A stretch of 64,000 bases of DNA from Phototrophicus methaneseepsis (GTDB lineage: Bacteria; Chloroflexota; Anaerolineae; Aggregatilineales; Phototrophicaceae). The notes beneath the pieces were generated by a model. The model made no database searches and had not been told where the DNA came from. It saw nothing but the letters and a program-made list of their open reading frames with translations. Positions 1 through 8,887 of the stretch are shown here, in pieces; positions within the stretch are counted from its first letter, which is position 1, and each line of letters starts with the position of its first letter. A program made the position numbers and the translations under genes. Location of the stretch: contig NZ_CP062983.1 of assembly GCF_015500095.1 (NCBI RefSeq), positions 4,154,001 to 4,218,000 of the forward strand, written 5' to 3'.

Positions 1-107
1 AGGTCGGACATACTTACCCAATGCGAAATCAATACTTTATTCTACTTTAGCACAAGATGGGATGTCATGTAGAGATACAGAGTCCGCTGTAAGATTGGTA
101 TTAAATT

Positions 108-139
108 AAAAAGGTGCGACCAACAGGTCACACCTTTTT
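108..139 (-). terminator. Intrinsic terminator after mdh
   Basis: An inverted repeat, AAAAAGGTG-c-GACC / GGTC-a-CACCTTTTT with a four-base loop, lies 34 bases past the mdh stop codon. Runs of A and T on both flanks mean it can act in either direction. On the minus strand it ends the pckA-mdh region. Confidence 0.85.
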
Positions 140-172
140 AATGACAGCTTTTAGTGATGTAGAGACGCTGCC

Positions 173-1159
173 CTAGAGCAGGTCTGTGATTGCTTCGCGT
201 TCTTTCAGAAGTTCGTCCTGGGTAGCGGCTGCTTTTTCTTTTGCATAGTCGCTCAGTTCCAGGCCTTCGACAATTTCCCAGTCACCATTACCCGTGCTAC
301 GCAGCGGGAATGAGTAGAAAATGCCATCTGCAATGCCATACGGATTGCCATCTGAGTAAACAGCTGCGCTGAACCAGTCGCCTTCTGCAGTCGGGGTGAT
401 CAGAGAACGGATGGTATCCAGGGCAGCATTGGCGGCGCTTGCAGCGGAGCTCTTGCCACGTGCGTCGATGATGGCCTTACCACGATCCTGCACCGTGGTG
501 AGGAAGTCGCCTTCGAACCAACCACGATCATCAATGACCTCTGTTGCAGGCTTGCCACCCACCTTGATTTCTTCAAAGTTCGGGAACTGTGAAGCGCTGT
601 GGTTGCCCCAGATGCCAACATTGGTGACTTCTGTGCTGAGCACGCCAGCCTTATCAGCGACCTGAGCGCGAGCACGGTTTTCGTCGAGGCGTGTCATCGC
701 AAACCAACGATCTTTCGGAACATCCGGAGCGTTGGACGCTGCAACCAAGCAGTTGGAGTTGCATGGGTTAGCGACAACCACGACGCGAATATCATCGGCG
801 GCATTGTCATTAATCGCTTTACCCTGATCAAGGAAGATCGGGCCATTGGCAGCGATCAAATCAGCACGGACCATGCCAGGTCCACGCGGCTTACCACCAA
901 CCAGAATCGCCCAATTGGCATCTTTAAAAGCGACATTGGCATCATCTGTCGCGATAATGTCATGTACGAGCGGTTGCGCGCTATCTTGTAATTCCATCAC
1001 CACGCCCTTGAGCGCGTCCATAGCCTGGGGGATTTCAAGAATTTGCAGAATCACAGGTTGTTCTGGGCCAAAAACTTCGCCATTGCCGATACGGAACAGC
1101 AAGCTATAGGCAATTTGCCCAGCGCCACCCGTGACTGCTACGCGAATGGGATCTTTCAC
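173..1159 (-). CDS. mdh: Malate dehydrogenase
   Basis: This 328-residue enzyme interconverts malate and oxaloacetate with NAD(H) in the cytoplasm, in the TCA cycle and gluconeogenesis. The N-terminal Rossmann glycine motif GGAGQI is at residues 11-16. The substrate-binding arginines lie in the KPRGPGMVR loop (90-98) and in TRLDENR (156-162). The catalytic histidine is in WGNHSAS (H187). Length and the VTGGAGQI start fit the cytosolic-type MDH group (Thermus and proteobacterial type) rather than the LDH-like group. Translation starts at GTG, supported by GAGGAG eight bases upstream. It lies 101 bp downstream of pckA on the same strand, so oxaloacetate producer and consumer are neighbours. A hairpin between them may reduce read-through from pckA. 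Confidence 0.95.
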   Translation of the reverse strand: MKDPIRVAVTGGAGQIAYSLLFRIGNGEVFGPEQPVILQILEIPQAMDALKGVVMELQDSAQPLVHDIIATDDANVAFKDANWAILVGGKPRGPGMVRADLIAANGPIFLDQGKAINDNAADDIRVVVVANPCNSNCLVAASNAPDVPKDRWFAMTRLDENRARAQVADKAGVLSTEVTNVGIWGNHSASQFPNFEEIKVGGKPATEVIDDRGWFEGDFLTTVQDRGKAIIDARGKSSAASAANAALDTIRSLITPTAEGDWFSAAVYSDGNPYGIADGIFYSFPLRSTGNGDWEIVEGLELSDYAKEKAAATQDELLKEREAITDLL

Positions 1160-1197
1160 AAGAATTACTCCTCAATACGCTTATTAAGCAATTAAAT

Positions 1198-1223
1198 CAG
1201 GGATTGAGTATACCCAATCCCTG
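1198..1223 (-). terminator. Hairpin between pckA and mdh
   Basis: The inverted repeat CAGGGATT / AATCCCTG lies 38-63 bases past the pckA stop codon. The minus-strand side is followed only by ATTTAA, a weak U tract. It is probably a partial terminator or an mRNA-stabilising 3' end, leaving mdh partly co-transcribed. Confidence 0.5.
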
Positions 1224-1260
1224 TTTTGTACGTAAGTCGCATTTGCAGCGGCTGTTTAAA

Positions 1261-2874
1261 CTATGCTTTGGGGCCACCAGCCAGGATGTCTTCGCTAGCC
1301 TGATCCGCAAACTTTTCGAAGTTCTTGCGGAACATACCAGCCAGTTCCAGGGCCTTCGCATCATAAGCGCTGCCCTCGCTCCAGGTCGCACGCGGGTTCA
1401 GGATTTCCGATGGGACACCTGGGACGCTGTTCGGGATCATCAGACCGAAGAATTGTTCTTCTGTGTAATCCACGTCATCCAGTTCGCCATTCAGAGCAGC
1501 GTTGACCATACGGCGTGTGTAGGACAACTTCATACGGCTGCCGGTACCGTAGGGGCCACCAGTCCAGCCTGTATTCACCAACCACACGGATGCGCCACTT
1601 TCCTTGATCTTCTGGGCCAGCAGTTCAGCATACACAGTCGGGTGCAGCGGCATGAATGGGCCACCGAAGCAGGTGCTGAAGGTTGCTTGCGGCTCTGTGA
1701 TGCCACGTTCCGTACCGGCGACCTTAGCGGTGTAACCACTGATGAAGTGGTACATGGCCTGTTCCGGGGACAGTTTGCTGATTGGAGGCAGCACACCGAA
1801 CGCGTCAGCTGTCAGGAAGACAACATTCTTCGGAACACCACCCTTACCATCTTCGCTGGCATTCGGGATGTAGTTCAGCGGGTAAGCGCAGCGTGTATTT
1901 TCAGTGTATGTCGTATCGGCGAAGTCCGGCGAGCGGTCTTCTTCCAGCGGGACATTTTCCAGAACGGTACCAAACATCTTGGTCGTTGCGTAAATCAGCG
2001 GTTCCTGTTCCGGGCTGAGGTTGATGGTCTTGGCATAGGAGCCACCTTCAAAGTTGAAGACACCTTCATCGGACCAACCGTGTTCATCATCACCGATCAG
2101 GATACGTTCCGGATCTGCGCTCAGCGTGGTCTTGCCCGTGCCACTCAGGCCGAAGAAGACGGCTGTGCTGCCATCCTGGCCCATATTGGCGGAGCAGTGC
2201 ATCGGGAAGACGCCACGTTCCGGCAGCAGGTAGTTCATGATCGAGAAGATACCCTTCTTGACCTCACCGGAGTACATTGAACCCACGATGACAATCAAGC
2301 GTTCTTCAATATTCACACCAATGTAGGTGCCGGTGCGTGTGCCGTCAACGTCCGGGCGAGCAATCAGGCTCGGCGCAGCAAGGACGGTGAATTGCGGCTT
2401 ATGATTAACAAGCTCTTCTTTCGTCGCACGGACGAACATGTTCCATGAGAACAGAGCGTGATAAGCAACTTCGCTGATGACGCGAATCGGCAGGCGGTAG
2501 CGTTCGTCTGTACCGCAGAAAGCATCATGCACATACAGGTTACGGGCGTGGCTAAGATGTTCCAACACCTTACCGTGCATGTGGCTGAACAGTTCCGGTG
2601 AGCAAGCCTGGTTGATAGCACCCCACCAGATTTTTTCCTTGGAGGGCGATTGCTCTACAAAGAATTTGTCCTTGGGGCTGCGGCCAGTGTATTGGCCAGT
2701 CAACACGCGGATAGCACCATCTTTGGTCAGCTCTGCTTCACCATTGCGGATGGCCTGTTCGTAGAGTTCAGCCGGGTTCAGGTTCCAATGGATCTGAACA
2801 TTCTTTACATCGGCGGATTTGAGGCCAACTTCTTCGAGTCCGATTTCACTGTGAACATGCGGTTTTGCGTACAT
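1261..2874 (-). CDS. pckA: Phosphoenolpyruvate carboxykinase (ATP)
   Basis: This 537-residue enzyme converts oxaloacetate and ATP to phosphoenolpyruvate, CO2 and ADP, the first committed step of gluconeogenesis. The ATP-type P-loop GLSGTGKTT is at residues 242-250 and is followed by the metal-binding IGDDEHGW (260-267). The substrate loop GQYTGRSPKDKF is near 60-71. The length is normal for the ATP-dependent family and unlike the roughly 600-residue GTP enzyme. The ATG is preceded by AAGGGG at five bases, and a plausible sigma-70 promoter sits about 80-105 bases upstream. It is read toward mdh, which supplies its substrate when cells grow on C4 acids or acetate. Confidence 0.97.
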   Translation of the reverse strand: MYAKPHVHSEIGLEEVGLKSADVKNVQIHWNLNPAELYEQAIRNGEAELTKDGAIRVLTGQYTGRSPKDKFFVEQSPSKEKIWWGAINQACSPELFSHMHGKVLEHLSHARNLYVHDAFCGTDERYRLPIRVISEVAYHALFSWNMFVRATKEELVNHKPQFTVLAAPSLIARPDVDGTRTGTYIGVNIEERLIVIVGSMYSGEVKKGIFSIMNYLLPERGVFPMHCSANMGQDGSTAVFFGLSGTGKTTLSADPERILIGDDEHGWSDEGVFNFEGGSYAKTINLSPEQEPLIYATTKMFGTVLENVPLEEDRSPDFADTTYTENTRCAYPLNYIPNASEDGKGGVPKNVVFLTADAFGVLPPISKLSPEQAMYHFISGYTAKVAGTERGITEPQATFSTCFGGPFMPLHPTVYAELLAQKIKESGASVWLVNTGWTGGPYGTGSRMKLSYTRRMVNAALNGELDDVDYTEEQFFGLMIPNSVPGVPSEILNPRATWSEGSAYDAKALELAGMFRKNFEKFADQASEDILAGGPKA

Positions 2875-2950
2875 AAGACCCCTTATAAATGGTTCTGTTA
2901 TCGGCTTTAGTCAAGGGCAACTTGGTGCCCGAATTACAAAAACAATATAC

Positions 2951-2979
2951 AAGATAGAGGTAGCCACAACCATTGACAA
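2951..2979 (-). promoter_or_regulatory. Predicted promoter of pckA
   Basis: On the minus strand TTGTCA (2974-2979) and TATCTT (2951-2956) are separated by 17 bases, giving 5/6 and 4/6 matches to the sigma-70 consensus. The -10 box is 77 bases upstream of the pckA ATG. Confidence 0.5.
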
Positions 2980-3045
2980 CCGGACGACTTTATTTGTGAC
3001 ATTTATCACGATCGAATTTAAGTATCGTTGATTATTACAACCCAC

Positions 3046-3645
3046 TTATAGATGCGGGGTTTCTGAAAGAAAGCCAAGATGCCACTGATTCTCATCTTTA
3101 GAGAGTTCAGTAATACCTGTATTTGCAATGCGCGGCAGGTCATAATGAGGGAATAAGCGGCTCAACAATGCCCGGACATTGCCGCCATGTGTCACAATGA
3201 GGACTGTTTCTACGGTTTCTTTCTGGATAATCTCTTCCCAGGCAGCTTGCGTGCGTTCGCCCAATTGGTCGAATGATTCGCCACCTGGCACGATATAGGA
3301 TGCATCTGCACGCCAGCGCTCATAAGCTTCTGCATATTGTGGTGAACGCCGCAGCTCGCTGCCACTGTATCCCTGGAAAACACCCAGGTTAATCTCGCGC
3401 AGCCGTTCATCTGCATGAATAGGAAGCCCCTTTAGCTTTGCCAATGGCTCGGCCGTTTCATATGCGCGGACGAGGTCACTACTGTAGATAGCGCCAATCG
3501 GCGCATCTGCCAAGTAAGTAGCCAGTGCCTGCGCTTGTTCTCGCCCATGATCATTGAGCGCGACATTCAAATGCCCTTGAATCCGAGCCTGAACGTTATA
3601 ATCTGTTTCTCCATGTCGCACGATCAAAGTGCGTTTAACGGCCAT
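3046..3645 (-). CDS. Histidine phosphatase family protein (phosphoglycerate mutase-like)
   Basis: This 199-residue member of the branch-1 histidine phosphatase superfamily carries the phospho-acceptor motif RHGETDYN near the N-terminus. The second catalytic histidine is in VLIVTHGGNVRALL near residue 150. The middle part (LREINLGVFQGYSGSEL) follows the family pattern of cofactor-dependent phosphoglycerate mutase, alpha-ribazole phosphatase and sugar-phosphatase members. The substrate cannot be told from sequence alone. I chose the ATG at 3645 because GGAG lies eight bases upstream and the protein then begins directly with the family's MAVKRTLIVRHGE strand. A longer reading frame upstream (to 3711) lacks conserved sequence. 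It is monocistronic and divergent from the next gene. Confidence 0.88.
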   Translation of the reverse strand: MAVKRTLIVRHGETDYNVQARIQGHLNVALNDHGREQAQALATYLADAPIGAIYSSDLVRAYETAEPLAKLKGLPIHADERLREINLGVFQGYSGSELRRSPQYAEAYERWRADASYIVPGGESFDQLGERTQAAWEEIIQKETVETVLIVTHGGNVRALLSRLFPHYDLPRIANTGITELSKDENQWHLGFLSETPHL

Positions 3646-3734
3646 AGCTGCTCCTATCGCTGTACTGTTACCGAGCAAGGGATATATCATTGAGAGGCGC
3701 GACTGTACCACTCACTATACCACCCCACAAAGAC

Positions 3735-3763
3735 TTGACGTGACGTGCCAAGGACGGCACAAT
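3735..3763 (+). promoter_or_regulatory. Possible promoter toward the 3892 gene cluster
   Basis: TTGACG (3735-3740) and CACAAT (3758-3763) are separated by exactly 17 bases and point toward the small membrane protein, hypothetical protein and era. The -10 box matches the consensus only 4/6, so this is tentative. Confidence 0.35.
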
Positions 3764-3891
3764 GAAGTGTAATGCAACCTGGATTATTGGCAACAGTCAG
3801 CCTGGATGATCTACATATCTTATGAGGTGTTCAAGGCGGGCTATATACGCGCTCTTCATCGTTGGTAGAGCGCCCTAACGATAAGGTAATC

Positions 3892-4173
3892 ATGACCATG
3901 GCAGATGAACATACCACCTCGGAAGAAACAACGCTGATCCATCCCAACATCCTGACAGGCCTGTCTTTTGCTGGCGGCATCGGGCTGTTGACGATCTTTA
4001 TCACGTTGGGGATTGCTGTCGTCACACCGCCAGAAGACCCGCGCATCGTCGGCTTGTTCGTCCTGGCTGGCGCTTTGATCCTGGTAGCGGCGATCCTGGG
4101 CTGGTTCTTTGTTGTGCAGCCACATAAGCACTTCGATGACATCAACGAGCCGTTAGAAGCTGAACATCACTAA
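3892..4173 (+). CDS. Small two-helix membrane protein, unknown function
   Basis: I do not recognise a family for this 93-residue protein. After a charged N-terminus there are two hydrophobic stretches: LTGLSFAGGIGLLTIFITLG with IAVV, and IVGLFVLAGALILVAAILGW with FFVV. They are joined by a short loop containing PPEDPR, and an acidic, His-containing tail follows. This suggests a small inner-membrane protein with both termini on the same side. The ATG at 3892 follows AAGG at five bases. A TTG 30 bases earlier is open but poorly supported. The gene is 25 bases upstream of the next unknown gene, which in turn overlaps era, so the three are probably one transcript. Confidence 0.6.
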   Translation: MTMADEHTTSEETTLIHPNILTGLSFAGGIGLLTIFITLGIAVVTPPEDPRIVGLFVLAGALILVAAILGWFFVVQPHKHFDDINEPLEAEHH

Positions 4174-4198
4174 ACCATATCAAGAAAAGTAACCTGCT

Positions 4199-4708
4199 AT
4201 GCCAGAACCTCGCCCAGAACGAACGCCCATTAATGATCCTTATAAGGGCGTTATCGTCCAGAATGGCGACACATTGGCCCTCGCTGCGCAGGTGCCTGAA
4301 GACACCGACGTGTTTTACCAGGGCGAGATGATCCTACGCTATGGCATAGCCTTTCTTGAAAGACCACATATCGCCATCGTGCCGGATCTCATCGCGCTGG
4401 ATTACGGGGATATGATCGTCGGTGAAGAAGCCTGGGATTTCTTGCTCAACCGCAGCAACCTGTATCCACGTGCAGATGTGCTCGGCTATCGTCATGACGG
4501 CATTGATGATATGATCGCTGTGAAGCGGCTGGATGTCATGGCACCGATTGCCGTCCTGGCTTATCGTGATGCAGAGGCAACACAGCCTATCGCACGGCTC
4601 AGCGCCTTCATTGGCAATGTAGATGATGACCTACCAGAGCGTGCACGCGCTTATCTTCACCCTTATGAATCGATTGTAGAATGGCAGGCGACCCTCCATG
4701 CAGGATGA
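4199..4708 (+). CDS. Hypothetical protein upstream of era
   Basis: This soluble 169-residue protein has no signal peptide or membrane segment and no motif I recognise. It is acidic with many Asp and Tyr residues, and a central part that looks like mixed alpha/beta (GEMILRYGIAFLERPHIAIV, then DLIALDYGDMIVGEEAWDFL). Its last 11 bases overlap the start of era in another frame, which points to translational coupling and a co-regulated role. In many bacteria the gene before era is ybeY or dgkA; this one resembles neither, because YbeY's His-rich zinc motif is absent. Codon use matches the neighbours, so the frame is very probably real. Confidence 0.65.
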   Translation: MPEPRPERTPINDPYKGVIVQNGDTLALAAQVPEDTDVFYQGEMILRYGIAFLERPHIAIVPDLIALDYGDMIVGEEAWDFLLNRSNLYPRADVLGYRHDGIDDMIAVKRLDVMAPIAVLAYRDAEATQPIARLSAFIGNVDDDLPERARAYLHPYESIVEWQATLHAG

Positions 4709-5642
4709 AAGCTTAAATGACCTTTTCAGCGAAGATTGGCCGGAAGATCATCGTTCAGGCGTCGTTGCTGTCATTGGCCGCCCGAATGTGGGCAAATCGA
4801 CGCTGATTAACGCCATCCTGGGCCAGAAAATCGCCATTACCACGCCCAAACCACAGACAACACGCCGTACACAGCTTGGCATCTACACCACAGAACATGC
4901 CCAGATGCTGCTAGTCGATACACCCGGCTTACACAAGCCGCATAATCGCATGGGTGAGTATATGATGACGACAGCAGAATATGCGCTGCGTGATGCCGAT
5001 GTCAACTTATGGATATTGGATACCAGCGAATCCCCAACTAAAGCTGACGGCTATATCGCTGAAACGCTCAAAGAGATGGCGCGCAATACACCCATTGTGC
5101 TGGCTCTAAATAAAATCGACATCCCGAAAGGCCCGCGCGATTACGCCGCACACAAAGCGCTCATCGAGCACGAAAGCGCTTTTGAGATCAGCGCGGCCAA
5201 GGGGACCGGCGTTAAAGACCTCATTGCGCACATCACAAGCCTGCTGCCAATGGGACCGCGTTACTACCCCATCGACCAGGTGAGCGACTTGAATATGCGC
5301 TTTATCGCCAGCGAGATTATCCGCGAAAAGGCGATGATACACACCGAAAAAGAAATTCCGCACGCGATCGCGGTGGAGATCAATGAGTATAAAGACGGCG
5401 AAGACCGCACCACCATTGATGCGATCATCTATGTCGAGAGGGATTCCCAAAAAGGGATTGTCGTGGGCAAAGGGGGGTCTATGATCAAGCGCATTGGTAC
5501 AGATGCCCGTCATGAATTGATGGATAGCCTCGGCCGTCCGGTGCATCTCGATTTACACGTCAAAGTGCTTAAGAATTGGCGCACCAACGAAGCCTTTATG
5601 AAGCGCGTCGGCTACCGCTTCCCCAAGAAGGACGAAGACTAA
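4698..5642 (+). CDS. era: GTPase Era, 16S rRNA-binding ribosome assembly factor
   Basis: Era binds the 3' end of 16S rRNA and checks 30S maturation. The GTPase domain shows G1 GRPNVGKS (27-34), switch residues TTRRTQ, G3 DTPG (74-77) and G4 NKID (138-141). The C-terminal KH domain has the GKGG loop (257-260) in IVVGKGGSMIKRIG. At 314 residues it is slightly longer than E. coli Era (301), with a short acidic N-terminal extension. It overlaps the preceding unknown gene by 11 bases. Its stop codon abuts the ribF stop codon, so era and the nusA-ribF operon converge with no spacer. The functional partner rbfA lies in that operon. Confidence 0.97.
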   Translation: MQDESLNDLFSEDWPEDHRSGVVAVIGRPNVGKSTLINAILGQKIAITTPKPQTTRRTQLGIYTTEHAQMLLVDTPGLHKPHNRMGEYMMTTAEYALRDADVNLWILDTSESPTKADGYIAETLKEMARNTPIVLALNKIDIPKGPRDYAAHKALIEHESAFEISAAKGTGVKDLIAHITSLLPMGPRYYPIDQVSDLNMRFIASEIIREKAMIHTEKEIPHAIAVEINEYKDGEDRTTIDAIIYVERDSQKGIVVGKGGSMIKRIGTDARHELMDSLGRPVHLDLHVKVLKNWRTNEAFMKRVGYRFPKKDED

Positions 5643-6575
5643 TTAGCTTACCGATTGCAGGTAAGTACGTGCAGATACGGCATCTTGCTGTATCTGCGCG
5701 ACAAGGGCATCAATGCCGTTGAATTTCATCTCACCGCGCAGCCGCTTTTCAAAGCTCAATTCTACATCGACACCATAAATATCCTTGTCGAAACCCAGCA
5801 GATGGGCTTCTACAGTGGCGTTTTCGCCATTAAAAGTGGGCCTGACGCCGATATTCGTCACCGCCATGTGTGTTTCCCCATTAAAGCGCGCCCAACAAGC
5901 ATAAACGCCATATGCGGGGACAATTTGCTGCGACCACACGTCCAGGTTCGCCGTTGGGAAGCCAATAGTACGCCCGCGTTGATCGCCCTGAACCACCTTG
6001 CCCTGGACGGCATAAGCCCGCCCCAGCCAATCGTGCACCGTATCCACATTGCCTTCTGCCAGCAATTCACGTATACGGCTGCTGCTCACCACTTCATCGC
6101 CTTCTGTGTGAGCAACTAAGGGGATTGCCTCAACGGTAAATCCCTTTTCTTCGCCATAGGCTTTCAAAAAAGCCACATTCCCCTGGCGCTTATACCCCAT
6201 CGCGAAATCCGCCCCTACCCAGAGGGCTTTCATATTGAGATGTTCCAGAAGATCATCAACGAAATCCGTCGCCGAAATCTGGCGAGCAGCATCGTCAAAA
6301 GGGTACGTGACAACCCGATCAACACCCATTTCTTGTAAGAGCGCTGCGCGCTGTTCTGGCGTCGTCAAATAATAGCGATCCGTGATGCCCCGCAGCACCA
6401 CATCCGGGTGCGGGTGGAACGTCAGGACTGTTGCATCATAATGAGCTGCACGGGCCGCCGCCACAACACGCGCAATCAGGGTTTGATGCCCTTTATGCAA
6501 CCCATCAAAAACGCCAATCGTGACGAGAGAGGGCCGTGTCGGCGCAGCATCTTCTAACTTGTACAAATGGGACAT
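5643..6575 (-). CDS. ribF: Bifunctional riboflavin kinase / FAD synthetase
   Basis: This 310-residue enzyme phosphorylates riboflavin to FMN and adenylylates FMN to FAD. The N-terminal adenylyltransferase domain has the nucleotidyl-transferase HxGH motif (HKGH, residues 27-30) and the SSSRIRELL segment. The C-terminal flavokinase domain contains GRTIGFPTANL, with the PTAN motif that binds Mg-ATP. Length is typical of prokaryotic bifunctional RibF. It is the last gene of the nusA-ribF operon, 56 bases after truB, an arrangement common in bacteria. It ends exactly where era ends on the opposite strand, and I see no terminator hairpin between them. Confidence 0.96.
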   Translation of the reverse strand: MSHLYKLEDAAPTRPSLVTIGVFDGLHKGHQTLIARVVAAARAAHYDATVLTFHPHPDVVLRGITDRYYLTTPEQRAALLQEMGVDRVVTYPFDDAARQISATDFVDDLLEHLNMKALWVGADFAMGYKRQGNVAFLKAYGEEKGFTVEAIPLVAHTEGDEVVSSSRIRELLAEGNVDTVHDWLGRAYAVQGKVVQGDQRGRTIGFPTANLDVWSQQIVPAYGVYACWARFNGETHMAVTNIGVRPTFNGENATVEAHLLGFDKDIYGVDVELSFEKRLRGEMKFNGIDALVAQIQQDAVSARTYLQSVS

Positions 6576-6631
6576 GGGCTTCCTTGCCGTACAAAATCAA
6601 TCCGGCACATATTGTATCAGGAGATCGTCGT

Positions 6632-7537
6632 TTATTCCTGGGGGAGCAAGACCTTATGCGGCTTCCAATTCTGCCCACGCTGGCACAAAATGGCACCCAA
6701 CTGGCCTGCTGGCGTATAGGCGAAGATTTCTTCTGGCAAATCATCGCTTTCACGCGGCAAAAAACGCCCGTAAAGGACATCCTGCCAGGCTTCTTCGCTA
6801 AGATGCAGCGCAGGCTCATCAGCAAACGCGACTTCTGGGGAGATGATATGGCGCTGCCAATCTTCATCCTCTAGCAAGTCATCCAGCGAAACAGCATTAG
6901 CAAGATTAAAACCGCCACTGCGCTCCCTGACCAGGCCACTGAGATGGGCACCAACACCAAGCTGCTCGCCCAGATCATACGCGAGGCTGCGAATATAGGT
7001 ACCCGGGCTACACGTTACGAGGAGCGTCGCTTTTGGCGCTTGCCAGCGAACCAGCACGATATGGTGAATCGTCACAGGGCGCGCTTCCACCTCAACAGAC
7101 TTGCCCTGCCGTGCCAACTCATAAAGCTTCTTGCCGTCCTTCTTGATGGCGCTGTACATGGGCGGAACCTGGTCAATATCACCGATGAAAGGCAATAAAG
7201 CCGCTTCTACTTCCGCCTGCGTCAAATGGCTGGCATCCCGTTCCGCAGTGATCGCCCCTTCAGCATCGTAACTATCTGTCGTGATGCCAAAATGCACTTC
7301 TGCACGGTAGACCTTGGTAGAACGCATGGCATATTCGCTCAGGCGCGTGGCCTGTTGCAAACATAAAACGAGCACGCCCGTCGCCATAGGATCGAGCGTG
7401 CCCGCATGACCGACCTTTTTAGACCCCGTTGCAGCACGCAAGATGCGTCGCACCCGTGCCACCACATCGTGGCTGGTCATACCTGTCGGTTTATTGATAT
7501 TGAGAAAGCCATAGTAAGCGTGTGCGTCGTCAGACAA
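6632..7537 (-). CDS. truB: tRNA pseudouridine-55 synthase
   Basis: TruB converts U55 in the T-loop of tRNAs to pseudouridine. The catalytic aspartate is D49 in the signature GHAGTLDPMATGVL (43-56). The N-terminal GFLNINKPTGMTSHDVV and the later PPMYSAIKKDGKKLYELARQ segments are family landmarks, and a C-terminal PUA-like region follows after about residue 240. The length of 301 residues is normal. The start overlaps the end of nrnA by eight bases, indicating translational coupling in the nusA-ribF operon. Confidence 0.96.
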   Translation of the reverse strand: MSDDAHAYYGFLNINKPTGMTSHDVVARVRRILRAATGSKKVGHAGTLDPMATGVLVLCLQQATRLSEYAMRSTKVYRAEVHFGITTDSYDAEGAITAERDASHLTQAEVEAALLPFIGDIDQVPPMYSAIKKDGKKLYELARQGKSVEVEARPVTIHHIVLVRWQAPKATLLVTCSPGTYIRSLAYDLGEQLGVGAHLSGLVRERSGGFNLANAVSLDDLLEDEDWQRHIISPEVAFADEPALHLSEEAWQDVLYGRFLPRESDDLPEEIFAYTPAGQLGAILCQRGQNWKPHKVLLPQE

Positions 7538-8522
7538 TTTCTAGCTCGCCCTGTTTGACTGCTTCGTACAACAAGGGCAAAACGCGCTCACGGACTTCTT
7601 GCAAAGTCCCTTTGACTGTCGCACCAGAAGCCTGTTTATGCCCACCGCCGCCCAGCGCTAAGGCCACCTGCGAGACGTCATAGCCTCGTTTAGAACGCAG
7701 GCTCAGCTTGATTTCATCAGGCTTTTCTTCCGTGAAGACAACAGCAATCATGGCTTCATTCACTTCCCGCAGCCAACCCACAAGACCATACTCCATACGA
7801 TCCGGGTCTTCCACGCCGACTTGGTCGGCAATGGTGATATTGGCGGAAATAACGCCATTTACCAACATCACAGAGGGAAGCGACTGCTTCCATACTGTGA
7901 CGACCTGATAAGGGCGCGATTCCAGCGCACGAGCGGTGACTTCTGTTAAAGAAGCACCCAGCGCCATCAGATCATGGGCAATTTCCAGCGTGCGCGGCTT
8001 CACATTACTGGTACGGAACCCCAGGGTATCCGTCACAAGTCCTGTCAGCAGAGGCATAGCAACCTCACGCGTTAACGCATAACCTGCCTCACCCCACCAA
8101 TCAAAGACCACTTCTGCGGCAGAAACAGCCTCTGGATTAACGAGGTAGATGTCACCAAAGCCTGTATTCGTCGCATGATGATCCAGGTTGATGATGGTTG
8201 CGCTGTGGGCGCGGGCATAGGCACCGCATTTACCTGTGCGCGGCTCATCACTGGAATCAGTGCTAATCATCAAGTCCCATGTGCCACTGGTCAAGCTTGG
8301 CTGAATATCCGTGGCGTTGGGCAAAAAAGCCAGGAAATCCGGCAGGCCCTCATCAACGGCTACAGTCACTTGCTTGTCCTGCTGGCGCAGCATGTTATAC
8401 AGCCCTAACGCGGAGCCAATCGCATCGCCGTCAGGGCTAACATGTGTCACGATGATAATGCTCTGGGCCGCTTCTACAGCCTGGGTGGCCTCAGTCCAAT
8501 TCGTCTGGTTCAAACTCATCAC
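7530..8522 (-). CDS. nrnA: DHH-family nanoRNase / pAp phosphatase
   Basis: This DHH/DHHA1 phosphoesterase is predicted to degrade 2-5-mer RNAs and to dephosphorylate 3'-phosphoadenosine 5'-phosphate, using manganese in the cytoplasm. Motif I is THVSPDGDAIGS (H27, D31, D33). The DHH triad is in INLDHHATNTG (114-116). The C-terminal DHHA1 domain shows GGGGHKQASGATV, the RNA-binding glycine loop. Size (330 residues) matches Bacillus NrnA. Its start codons (8522 or 8519) lie inside the 3' end of rbfA, overlapping by about 30 bases. Position between rbfA and truB is the usual one in Firmicutes and Chloroflexota. Confidence 0.93.
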   Translation of the reverse strand: MMSLNQTNWTEATQAVEAAQSIIIVTHVSPDGDAIGSALGLYNMLRQQDKQVTVAVDEGLPDFLAFLPNATDIQPSLTSGTWDLMISTDSSDEPRTGKCGAYARAHSATIINLDHHATNTGFGDIYLVNPEAVSAAEVVFDWWGEAGYALTREVAMPLLTGLVTDTLGFRTSNVKPRTLEIAHDLMALGASLTEVTARALESRPYQVVTVWKQSLPSVMLVNGVISANITIADQVGVEDPDRMEYGLVGWLREVNEAMIAVVFTEEKPDEIKLSLRSKRGYDVSQVALALGGGGHKQASGATVKGTLQEVRERVLPLLYEAVKQGELEIV

Positions 8523-8880
8523 GATCGTCTTCCGTTTCCGGCGGAATATCCAGGCTGTCTATCAAGCGATTAATGCGCTCACCATATTCAAGCGTTGCGT
8601 CCCAATGGAAGATGAGCGCGGGCACACTCCGTACGCGTATCCGCTTGCCCAATTCCCGGCGCAAAAAGCCCTTGGCCCGTTCCAGGCCCGCCATAACTTC
8701 CTGGCGACGATTTTCATCGCCCAGGGCATTGACGTAGATATTGGCATAGCTAATTTCGTTATCGAGCTTCACATCCGTAATGGTGACCTGCTGCAAACGA
8801 GGATCTTCAATCTCTCGCAGCAGCAGTTCACTCAAAATCGTCTTGATGCGCTCAACCATTCTCTCTTGCTTAAGCGACAT
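8491..8880 (-). CDS. rbfA: 30S ribosome-binding factor A
   Basis: RbfA binds the 30S subunit during late 16S rRNA maturation and in cold adaptation. It is a single KH-like domain of 129 residues. The N-terminal MERIKTILSELLLREIEDPR-like segment and the RIRVRSVPALIFHWDATLEY strand with its family-typical P-x-L-x-F are visible. The C-terminus is acidic (PETEDDRDEFEPDELD). It starts seven bases after the infB stop and overlaps the following nrnA start. Confidence 0.95.
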   Translation of the reverse strand: MSLKQERMVERIKTILSELLLREIEDPRLQQVTITDVKLDNEISYANIYVNALGDENRRQEVMAGLERAKGFLRRELGKRIRVRSVPALIFHWDATLEYGERINRLIDSLDIPPETEDDRDEFEPDELD

Positions 8881-8887
8881 ACTTCAC

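Noticed and set aside
1204-2280. A 358-codon open frame on the plus strand
   Set aside because: It is wholly antisense to pckA, whose protein has all catalytic motifs. The antisense translation has no recognisable family and reads as codon-bias shadow.
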